Under the pieces are notes generated by a model. The model was not told where the DNA came from, made no database searches, and saw only the letters and a list, made by a program, of their open reading frames with translations. Of a stretch of 15,035 bases of DNA, positions 1 through 7,185 are shown one piece after another. Origin of the DNA: an uncultured Chloroflexota bacterium (GTDB taxonomy: Bacteria > Chloroflexota > Dehalococcoidia > SM23-28-2 > RBG-16-64-32); assembly GCA_913056415.1 (NCBI GenBank), contig CAJXNA010000017.1:1-15035 (forward strand), written 5' to 3'. The translations under genes were made by a program, and so were the position numbers. Each line of letters opens with the position of its first letter. The first letter of the stretch is position 1.

Positions 1-12
1 CCGTGGAGGCCG

Positions 13-1281
13 TCACGTGCGCGTCCTTGCGCCTGCGTGGAGCAGCTCGCGGGCCAGCCTCTCTTCGTCTCGACGGGAGCGCACTTCGCCGTCCAGCTTA
101 GCAGCTTTGAGGCGGCGCAACACTTGGCCGAGCTGTGGCCCCGGTATCGCACTCATAGCCAGAAGGGCGTGGCCATCGAGGGACGACTTGACGTAACGCC
201 AGCGGCGGAGGTAGCGCGACGCCTGTACGCGGGCGCTCTCTTGGCCTGCCGCGGCGAGCGCCCACACTGCGGCCGATGGGAAGGGCGAGAGCAGCTCCAC
301 TGCGCGGCTGGGCCTAACCTCAGCCGAGAGATCGCGTTCCAGTGCCCTGACCTCCGCGACCGCTCGCACCGCTTCCGTCTCGCGCTTGTTCAGCGCCAGC
401 CGGGTGGCGAGGGCCGTGGCCTCAGGCTGCGATGCCTTCCACGCCAGCAGGGCGAGGTAGACGGTGCGGGAAGGCGTAGCGTGGATCTCCCTGAGCTTGC
501 CGAACGCCTCAGCTTGGCTACCATCGAAGGATAGCGTGGGGTGTATGGCCTGAAGCGCGCCCAGCTCGCTCAGCCGCAGAAGGATGCGCTCCGGCTGCGG
601 CTCCCGCCAAAGGCGGGCCAGCTCCTCACGGATTCGGGGGCCGCTGATCGCTTCCAGGTAGGTGACATCGCGCCTCAACCAGCGCATGGTCTTCGGCTCC
701 AGCCGGAAGCTGAGGCGCGACCCGTAGCGGGCGGCGCGCAGGATGCGGGTGGCGTCGTCCCTGAAGCTGGCCTCGTGCAGGACGCGGAGGAGCCCGGCTT
801 CAAGGTCGCTCTTCCCGTCGAAGGGATCGGTGATGGCGCCGCGCTGGTCGCCCGTCAGCGCCAGCGCCATCGCGTTCACCGTGAAGTCGCGGCGAAAGAG
901 GTCGTCTTGGAGGGAGCCGGGGTGTACGGAAGGCAGCGCTCCGGGTCGCTCGTAGGTCTCTACGCGGGCGGTGGCGAGGTCGAGACGGAAGTTGGCGCCT
1001 TTCAGCGTGGCCGTGCCGAAGACGGAGTGTATGATGCAGCGTACGTCTTCGAGGCCGAACGCGACCCGACGGGCTAGGGCGGGAGCGTCTCCCTCCAGGG
1101 TGAGGTCCACGTCCAGCGTTGGGCGGTTTAGCAGGAGGTCGCGCACGCTGCCGCCGACGAGGTAGATCGCCAACGCTTCGCCCTGGGCGTCCTGGACGAT
1201 AGCGGTGAGGGCTTTGCGGGCGGCGGCGGGTAGCGCCCGATTAAGGTTATCGATAAGGTTAGCCTTAGCCATATTCGACAC
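13..1281 (-). CDS. cca: tRNA nucleotidyltransferase / poly(A) polymerase family protein (CCA-adding type)
   Basis: This 422-residue protein belongs to the class II nucleotidyltransferases, which add or repair the 3' CCA of tRNAs in the cytoplasm using CTP and ATP. The head domain shows the GGSVRD nucleotide-binding motif at residues 43-48 and the metal-binding DVD carboxylates at 57-59. It also has RRDFTVNAMA at 130-139 and the arginine-rich stretch DDATRILRAARYGSRLSF at 175-192, which marks the base-selecting neck. The remaining ~230 residues are helical neck/body/tail with no HD phosphohydrolase motif visible. The start used is GTG; an in-frame ATG three codons downstream is an alternative. 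A TATAAT box ends 8 nt before the GTG, so the mRNA may be leaderless. The gene is transcribed divergently from rnc. A poly(A) polymerase activity cannot be excluded from sequence, because the two activities share this fold. Confidence 0.9.
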   Translation of the reverse strand: MSNMAKANLIDNLNRALPAAARKALTAIVQDAQGEALAIYLVGGSVRDLLLNRPTLDVDLTLEGDAPALARRVAFGLEDVRCIIHSVFGTATLKGANFRLDLATARVETYERPGALPSVHPGSLQDDLFRRDFTVNAMALALTGDQRGAITDPFDGKSDLEAGLLRVLHEASFRDDATRILRAARYGSRLSFRLEPKTMRWLRRDVTYLEAISGPRIREELARLWREPQPERILLRLSELGALQAIHPTLSFDGSQAEAFGKLREIHATPSRTVYLALLAWKASQPEATALATRLALNKRETEAVRAVAEVRALERDLSAEVRPSRAVELLSPFPSAAVWALAAAGQESARVQASRYLRRWRYVKSSLDGHALLAMSAIPGPQLGQVLRRLKAAKLDGEVRSRRDEERLARELLHAGARTRT

Positions 1282-1289
1282 ACGGGCCC

Positions 1290-1295
1290 ATTATA
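1290..1295 (-). promoter_or_regulatory. -10 element for the cca-type gene
   Basis: The minus strand reads TATAAT, a perfect sigma-70 -10 hexamer, with 8 nt between it and the GTG start at 1281. Transcription would begin within about two bases of the start codon. No convincing -35 hexamer lies at 16-18 nt spacing on this strand, so the call rests on the -10 alone. Confidence 0.45.
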
Positions 1296-1305
1296 AAGCG
1301 TCGCC

Positions 1306-1335
1306 TTGACAGGCCGTTTTGGCGACGTCTAAGAT
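1306..1335 (+). promoter_or_regulatory. Predicted sigma-70 promoter for rnc (TTGACA-N18-TAAGAT)
   Basis: A perfect -35 hexamer TTGACA (1306-1311) is followed after 18 nt by TAAGAT (1330-1335), a four-of-six match to the -10 consensus. It points toward rnc. Its -35 lies only 10 bp from the divergent -10 of the cca-type gene, so the two promoters probably compete for polymerase. Transcription from here would give rnc a leader of about 125-130 nt. A second possible -10, TATGAT at 1381-1386, has no good -35. Confidence 0.5.
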
Positions 1336-1371
1336 GGTTAGGAATTAGCCTCTATTTCTGCTAACCTTTTT
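1336..1371 (+). promoter_or_regulatory. Hairpin with T-tract in the rnc leader
   Basis: GGTTAG (1336-1341) can pair with CTAACC (1361-1366). A nested TTAGC/GCTAA pairing with a shorter loop is an alternative. A run of five T follows directly (1367-1371), so the shape is that of a weak intrinsic terminator or attenuator. Because the predicted rnc start site falls near 1342, only the inner hairpin would be in that transcript. The A/T-rich stems make it weak. Confidence 0.3.
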
Positions 1372-1451
1372 GGCCCGCAATATGATACTCCAGCATAGTC
1401 ATCGGATACAACTTTCGAGCGAGGCACGCCCTTTGGGCGGCTGGTTCTAGC

Positions 1452-1463
1452 GCTAAGGTTAGC
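1452..1463 (+). promoter_or_regulatory. Inverted repeat covering the rnc ribosome binding site
   Basis: GCTAAGGTTAGC is an inverted repeat (GCTAA-GG-TTAGC) whose centre is the only Shine-Dalgarno-like sequence for rnc, AAGGT at 1455-1459. Spacing is 11 nt to the ATG at 1471 and 5 nt to a TTG at 1465. Its right half GGTTAGC (1457-1463) is also exactly complementary to GCTAACC at 1360-1366, so a leader fold could hide the binding site. Confidence 0.35.
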
Positions 1464-1470
1464 TTTGCCG

Positions 1471-2184
<714 letters not shown>

Positions 2185-2191
2185 CGATCAT

Positions 2192-5100
2192 ATGTACCTG
2201 AAGCGGCTGGACATCCAGGGCTTCAAGAGCTTCGCTACCCGTACCACCTTCGAGTTCGGTCAGGGGATCACGGCCATCGTGGGCCCCAACGGTTCCGGCA
2301 AGTCCAACATCGCCGATGCGCTGCGCTGGGTGCTGGGTGAGCAGTCCGGACGCCTCCTCCGTGCGCGCAAGATGGAGGACGCCATCTTCGCCGGCTCTTC
2401 CAAGCGCCAGCGCGCAGATAAGGTGGAGGTCACTCTCACGCTGGACAACGCCGACGGCTGGCTGCCGCTAGACTTCAGCGAGGTGGCGCTCACGCGTCGC
2501 GGCCACCGTAACGGCGAGAGCGAGTACCGGATCAACCGCAAGCGGGTGCGCCTGCGGGACATCCACGAGCTGCTGGCCAAGGCTAGCGTGGCCCAGAGCT
2601 CATACGCCATCATCGGTCAGGGGCTGGTGGAGACTGTCCTTAACCTACGCCCCGATGAGCGGCGCCATCTCATTGAGGAGGCGGCGGACATCCAGCGCTA
2701 CCGCCTGCGCATCGATGAGGCGCGGGCGAAGCTCGCCGCTACTCACGAGAACGTGGAGCGCATCAATCTTCTGGTCAAGGAGATCGCCCCTCGTCTGGGC
2801 CAGCTCGAGCGCCAGGCGAAGCGGGCCGCCGACTACGCCCGCATCTCCCGTGAGCTGTCGCAGGCTCTCCGCGCCCATTACGAGCACGGGTGGCATCAAT
2901 CTCACGAGGCGCTGGCCGTCGCCCGCGCCGCTCATGACCAGGGGCAGGCGGAGTTCACTCAGGCCAAGGTTGTCATGGAAAGCTGCGAGCGGGAGCTGGC
3001 TGAGGTTAGCAAGGGTCTCGAGGACCGTCGCCGCGCCGCTGCCTCCTCCTCCGCCGACCGCCAGCGGCTGGTCGACCACATGCGCGAGCTGGAGCAGGGT
3101 CTGGCCGTGTCCACTCAGCGCCGCGCCATCCTGGAGCAGCGCCAGCAGGAGCTGCGCGACGAGTCCGCGGCTCTGGAGAAGGAGCGTGCCCAGGCCGACG
3201 AAGTTGTCTCCGGGCTGGACTCTCGTCGCGCTGAGCTGGAGGAGGCGCTGACCGCCGCCGGGGCTGATCTCGACCGCCGCCGAAACGAGCAGGCCGCCCT
3301 GGAGGAGGAGCTCGCCGGAGGCCAGGGACGCGTCGGCAACGAGGAGGCGACGGGCGAGCGGTTACGCGCCGCCGCCCGAGACATAGACGAGCGCCTGAAG
3401 CGTATGGCCCTTAGCCGGCGTGAGCTGGAGAAGGAGGTTGGTCGCCTGGACACCCGCCGCCGCTCCATCATCAGCCAGATGGCGGAGCTGGTGCGCATCC
3501 TGCGTGGCTTCCGCGCTGATGACGCCAAGCTGGCTGGCGATCTCGGCGGCGTGAGCGGGCGTCGCCGGCGGTTGGAGGCGGAGGTCGCCGAGATGCGCGA
3601 CTCCCTGGCCAAGTTTGAGGCGAACCAGAACGCCCGCCGCGGCAAGATGGAGGCGTTGGAGGTGCGTCTTAACGTTCTCACCGAGGCCCAGCATCAGCTG
3701 CGATCCGCGCAAGAAGATGACCCGCCAGTCACAGTCGAGGGGGCGATGGCTGCCATCTATCAGGTCGTAGACGTGCCCCGCGGGCTGGAGAATGCTATTG
3801 AGGCCGCCCTCAGCGATATGGTGGAGGCGTTCGTCGTCCAGGGCCAGGCGGAGGCGCTCGACGCGGTCAAGCAGCTAGTCGCCCAGGACGCTGCTCGCAC
3901 TACCGTCCTCCCCATCGATGCCGTGAAGCAGGTCTATCCGTTGAACCTAATGCGCGAGAAGGGGATCATCGGTGTGGCCGCCCAGCTCGTGCACTGCGAG
4001 CCTCCCTACCAGAAGCTCATCGATGGGCTGCTGGGCCGCACCATCGTCGTTCAGGATGTGGCGGTGGCCATCCGCATCGTCCGTCGCGGGCTGGGCACGG
4101 TTGTCACCCTGGACGGCACCGTCTTTCACCCCATCGGCGCCATCACCACCGGCTTTCCCCGCCTTACGCGCCCTTACATCCTCGGCCATGAGCGCGATCT
4201 GGAGTCGCTGCCCAAGGAGATCGAGCGTATTCGCCACTCCCTGGCCGCTACCGAGGACCAGGCTGACTCTCTCCGTGAGCGGCTGCGCGAGAGCGAGGCC
4301 GCCATGGCCGGGACCTCCGGCGAAGCCGAGGGTGGGCTCGCCCGCCGCGTGCGCGTCCAGGAGGCGATAGCCGACCGCCAGCGCACGCTGGCCCAGCACC
4401 GGGGCGAGCTGCGTGGGTTGATCGCCTCCCAAAACGGCCTGCGTGATCAGGGTGATGACGTTGAGCGCGAGGCGGAGCGGCTGGCCCAGGAGCGCGATCA
4501 CTCTCTGGCCGAGGCGCAGGAGTTGGAGGAGTCCGCACGCTACCTGCGGAAGGCCAACACCATCGTCGAAGAGCGGCGCGCCCAGCTCCAGGGGGCCGTC
4601 GTGCAGGCGATGTCGCAGACGGCGTCGCTGGAGGGCCAGCTACAGTCGCTGGACGTGCAGCGGGAGAGCGGCAAGGCGGCGCTGGCGCGCCTGGACTCGC
4701 AGCTCTCTGCCAAGGCCGTGCAGCTCCGCGGTCTGGAGATGGAGCAGTCCACCCTGACCGCCAGCGCCCGCTCCGATGAGGGTGAGCTGGCCCAGGCGCA
4801 GGAGCAGCTCCAGCCTCTGGCTGAGACCGCGGCGCCTGACCAGGGGGAGACCGTCCAGCTTGAGCTGCGGGAGCGGGAGCTGCACCAACAGCTTCTGGAG
4901 GCACAGAGCCGCATGTTTCAGGCCGAACGGCGTGTCTTGGAGACGGAGGCGGAGGTCAGACGTTGGGAGACGGAGATCGCCACTCTTCGGCAGCGGATCG
5001 GGGAGGACGGCCTCAGCATCACCAGTGAGGGCGATATCCGGTCGCCGGAGATCGCTGTGCCGCGGGTGCCTCACTGGCTGGCGGCCGAGGGTCCAGACGA

Positions 5101-5803
5101 GGCCGGCGGCGGCATTCGCCCTGTCTCCGGCGGCGCCGACATCGACCCCGAGGCGCTGGGGCGCGACATCGAGCGGCTGCGTTCGCAGATGCGCCGGTTG
5201 GGCCCCGTGAACGTCGAGGCGACGGAGGACTACGCGGAGCTACGAGATAGGCATGACTTCCTGACTTCGCAGATGGAGGACCTGAGCGGCGCCGAGAAAG
5301 CGCTTCACCGCGCCATCGACGAGCTGCACGGTGTCATGCGCAAGCGGTTTCAGTCCACGTTTGAGACGGTGGCGGCCGGGTTCGAGGAGTACTTCCAGGC
5401 GTTCTTCGGCGGCGGCCACGCTCGTCTGACGTTGAGCGATCCGAAGGATGTACAGAACACGGGTGTGGAGATAGAGGCGCAGCCGCCGGGCAAGCGGCTA
5501 CAGAACCTGGCGCAGCTCTCCGGCGGGGAGAAGGCGCTGACCGCGGTGGCGCTGCTGTTCGCGCTGCTGCAGGCGAACCCGTCGCCGTTCTGCGTGCTGG
5601 ACGAGGTGGACGCGATGCTGGACGAGGCGAACGTGGGGCGGTTCGTGTCGGCGCTGCAGGAGCTGTCGAAGAAGACGCAGTTCATCGTGATCACGCACAA
5701 CCGGGGGACGATAGAGGTGGCGGACAGCATCTACGGGGTGTCGATGGGGCCGGACGCGGCGTCGCGGGTGCTGTCGATGCGGCTGGCAGACGTCAAGAGC
5801 TAG
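2192..5803 (+). CDS. smc: Chromosome segregation protein SMC
   Basis: This is a full-length bacterial condensin ATPase of 1203 residues, which dimerises and, with ScpA/ScpB, organises and separates sister chromosomes. The N-terminal head carries Walker A GPNGSGKSN at 31-39. Long coiled coils run from roughly 170 to 510 and from 660 to 960. Between them lies the globular hinge at about 511-660, rich in VDVP, GLGTVVTLDG and PIGAITTG motifs. The C-terminal head has the GPVN motif near 1006, the ABC signature LSGGEKAL from 1109 and Walker B with D-loop, FCVLDEVDAMLDEAN, from 1133. A Pro/Gly-rich linker precedes the C-head, as is common in the family. The ATG lies 7 nt after the rnc stop with no clear Shine-Dalgarno, which suggests coupling to rnc. 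ScpA and ScpB are not in this window. The last ~95 codons use almost only G-ending fourfold codons. Confidence 0.97.
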   Translation: MYLKRLDIQGFKSFATRTTFEFGQGITAIVGPNGSGKSNIADALRWVLGEQSGRLLRARKMEDAIFAGSSKRQRADKVEVTLTLDNADGWLPLDFSEVALTRRGHRNGESEYRINRKRVRLRDIHELLAKASVAQSSYAIIGQGLVETVLNLRPDERRHLIEEAADIQRYRLRIDEARAKLAATHENVERINLLVKEIAPRLGQLERQAKRAADYARISRELSQALRAHYEHGWHQSHEALAVARAAHDQGQAEFTQAKVVMESCERELAEVSKGLEDRRRAAASSSADRQRLVDHMRELEQGLAVSTQRRAILEQRQQELRDESAALEKERAQADEVVSGLDSRRAELEEALTAAGADLDRRRNEQAALEEELAGGQGRVGNEEATGERLRAAARDIDERLKRMALSRRELEKEVGRLDTRRRSIISQMAELVRILRGFRADDAKLAGDLGGVSGRRRRLEAEVAEMRDSLAKFEANQNARRGKMEALEVRLNVLTEAQHQLRSAQEDDPPVTVEGAMAAIYQVVDVPRGLENAIEAALSDMVEAFVVQGQAEALDAVKQLVAQDAARTTVLPIDAVKQVYPLNLMREKGIIGVAAQLVHCEPPYQKLIDGLLGRTIVVQDVAVAIRIVRRGLGTVVTLDGTVFHPIGAITTGFPRLTRPYILGHERDLESLPKEIERIRHSLAATEDQADSLRERLRESEAAMAGTSGEAEGGLARRVRVQEAIADRQRTLAQHRGELRGLIASQNGLRDQGDDVEREAERLAQERDHSLAEAQELEESARYLRKANTIVEERRAQLQGAVVQAMSQTASLEGQLQSLDVQRESGKAALARLDSQLSAKAVQLRGLEMEQSTLTASARSDEGELAQAQEQLQPLAETAAPDQGETVQLELRERELHQQLLEAQSRMFQAERRVLETEAEVRRWETEIATLRQRIGEDGLSITSEGDIRSPEIAVPRVPHWLAAEGPDEAGGGIRPVSGGADIDPEALGRDIERLRSQMRRLGPVNVEATEDYAELRDRHDFLTSQMEDLSGAEKALHRAIDELHGVMRKRFQSTFETVAAGFEEYFQAFFGGGHARLTLSDPKDVQNTGVEIEAQPPGKRLQNLAQLSGGEKALTAVALLFALLQANPSPFCVLDEVDAMLDEANVGRFVSALQELSKKTQFIVITHNRGTIEVADSIYGVSMGPDAASRVLSMRLADVKS

Positions 5804-5815
5804 CCCTTCCCCCGC

Positions 5816-5844
5816 TTGCCCCTCTCCTCCGCTCGTCCTATCAT
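5816..5844 (+). promoter_or_regulatory. Predicted promoter for ftsY (TTGCCC-N17-TATCAT), leaderless
   Basis: TTGCCC (5816-5821) and TATCAT (5839-5844) are separated by an ideal 17 nt and lie in the 49-nt gap after smc. Only 8 nt separate the -10 from the ftsY ATG, so the transcript would start within about two bases of the codon. This agrees with the absence of a Shine-Dalgarno. The same two hexamers with the same spacing recur at 12090-12118, before the nuoE-like gene. Confidence 0.5.
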
Positions 5845-5852
5845 CGGATGCG

Positions 5853-6974
5853 ATGGTGAGGTTCTTCCGTCGCAAGAAGGGGACCGAAGAGGCGCCCGAA
5901 GCTGACGCTCCGGAGGCTGTTGAGGCGCCCGCTGACGAAGAGGCGCCGAAGTCCGTCGAGCAGGCGGTGGAGCGGACGCGGCGGACGTGGTTCTCGCGCA
6001 TCGGCGGGATGTTCCGTCGCGGCCTGGACGACGAGCTGTGGGCCGAGCTGGAGGAGATGCTCATCGCCGCCGACACGGGCGTGGAGACGACGGTCAAGCT
6101 GCTGGAGAACCTGAAGGAGCGGGTCAAAGAGGAGAGTATCCGCGAGCCGGAGCAGGCTCAGGAGGCGCTGAGAGAGGAGCTGCTGGCGATCCTGGATGTG
6201 GACTCGCGTCTAGGGAGGTTGTGGGGGCCGGCCTCCAGTGATCCTTCGGCTGAGCTCTCCGAGCGGGGCATCGGAGTCCGCAAAGCGGACAGGACAGGCC
6301 CTACGACAGGTCTAAGGATGGGTAGAGAGGCTCAGGATGGCTCTTCGACAGCGGAATTCCCGAAGCCCGCAGTCGTCCTGGTGGTGGGCGTGAACGGCAC
6401 CGGCAAGACGACCAGCATCGGCAAGCTGGCCCACGCCTACCGGCGGGAGGGCCGGAAGGTGCTGCTGGCCGCTGCCGATACGTTCCGTGCGGCCGCGATC
6501 GACCAGCTCAAGCGGTGGGGTGAGCGGGCCGGGGTGGACGTGATCGCTCACAAGCAGGGCGGCGACCCCGCCGCTGTGGTGTTCGACTCCCTCTCGGCTG
6601 CCGAGAGCCGCGACGTCGACGTACTCATCATCGATACGGCCGGCCGGCTGCACACGAAAGTCAACCTGATGGAGGAGATGCGCAAGGTCAATCGCATCAT
6701 CCAGCGCAAGGTGCCTGACGGCCCGCACGAGGTGCTGCTGGTGCTGGACGCGACCAGCGGGCAGAACGCGCTGCACCAGGCGAAGTACTTCACGGAGGCG
6801 CTGGGCGTGACGGGCATCCTCCTGGCCAAGCTGGACGGCACGGCCAAGGGCGGCGTCGTCTTCGCCATCTGTGACCAGCTGCGCATCCCCGTGCGCTTCG
6901 TCGGCACCGGCGAGAAGGCGGGCGACCTCGCCAATTTCGAGCCGAGGCAGTTCGTGGACGCGCTATTCGCTTAG
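5853..6974 (+). CDS. ftsY: Signal recognition particle receptor FtsY
   Basis: FtsY is the membrane-associated SRP-GTPase that docks ribosome-SRP complexes for co-translational membrane insertion. The protein has 373 residues. It starts with a basic tip and an acidic A-region (about 1-45), followed by the helical N domain (about 46-117). GTPase motifs of the G domain are all present: P-loop GVNGTGKTTSIG at 179-190, DTFRAAA at 209-215, DTAGRLH at 261-267, AKLDGTAKGG at 325-334 and GTGEKAGDL at 351-359. Between N and G, where FtsY normally has a short linker of about 10-15 residues, this protein has about 50 (roughly 119-168). They are of low complexity and encoded by repeat-like DNA with perfect hairpins. 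The insert keeps the frame and leaves the active site intact, so the protein is probably functional. It follows smc in the same direction. Confidence 0.96.
   Translation: MVRFFRRKKGTEEAPEADAPEAVEAPADEEAPKSVEQAVERTRRTWFSRIGGMFRRGLDDELWAELEEMLIAADTGVETTVKLLENLKERVKEESIREPEQAQEALREELLAILDVDSRLGRLWGPASSDPSAELSERGIGVRKADRTGPTTGLRMGREAQDGSSTAEFPKPAVVLVVGVNGTGKTTSIGKLAHAYRREGRKVLLAAADTFRAAAIDQLKRWGERAGVDVIAHKQGGDPAAVVFDSLSAAESRDVDVLIIDTAGRLHTKVNLMEEMRKVNRIIQRKVPDGPHEVLLVLDATSGQNALHQAKYFTEALGVTGILLAKLDGTAKGGVVFAICDQLRIPVRFVGTGEKAGDLANFEPRQFVDALFA
6224..6352 (+). repeat. Repeat-like palindromic insert inside ftsY
   Basis: This stretch encodes the unusual N-G linker of FtsY and looks non-coding in origin. 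CTCCGA (6257-6262) pairs with TCGGAG (6271-6276). It is followed by a perfect hairpin, GTCCGC-AAA-GCGGAC (6276-6290). Downstream come two diverged related segments, CCTACGACAGGTCTAAGGAT (6300-6319) and GCTCAGGATGGCTCTTCGAC (6330-6349). They resemble a CTTCGACAGGCTCAGGA-type dispersed repeat that I recall from Chloroflexi and other environmental genomes. The boundaries are approximate and no second copy exists in this window. Confidence 0.5.
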
Positions 6975-6998
6975 GGCGGCGCCTCACTCCCCGAATAG

Positions 6999-7092
6999 CC
7001 ACAGATCGCCTGAGGCTGCCTGCCGGCAGGCAGGGCGGACACGTGAGCACAGATGGACACAGATTAGGCTCCGCCCCGCTGTGAGTCTGTGT
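6999..7092 (+). repeat. Non-coding repeat cluster between ftsY and the membrane protein genes
   Basis: The 211-nt gap after ftsY holds no gene. It contains an 18-bp perfect palindrome, CTGCCTGCCGGCAGGCAG (7016-7033). CACAGAT occurs three times (7000-7006, 7048-7054, 7058-7064). Two further inverted pairs are GGCGGA/TCCGCC (7034-7039 with 7070-7075) and ACACAGA/TCTGTGT (7057-7063 with 7086-7092). No T-tract follows, so it is not a standard intrinsic terminator. I see no convincing promoter between here and the next gene. Confidence 0.55.
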
Positions 7093-7185
7093 GCGCCATA
7101 CGGTAGCTGCTGGGCGGGCAACCAGCCCTTCCCTGCTTTCGTTCTTACTGAATGAGATGCCGGTAACCAGCGCGAATGGGGTGCG

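Noticed and set aside
37..1077. Open frames on the plus strand opposite the cca-type gene
   Set aside because: They lie antisense to a gene with clear nucleotidyltransferase motifs and show no recognisable domain; they are high-GC shadow frames.
5027..5158. Pro/Gly-rich break before the C-terminal head of SMC as a possible insertion
   Set aside because: Bacterial SMC proteins commonly have a flexible low-complexity linker just before the GPVN motif, so this is normal.
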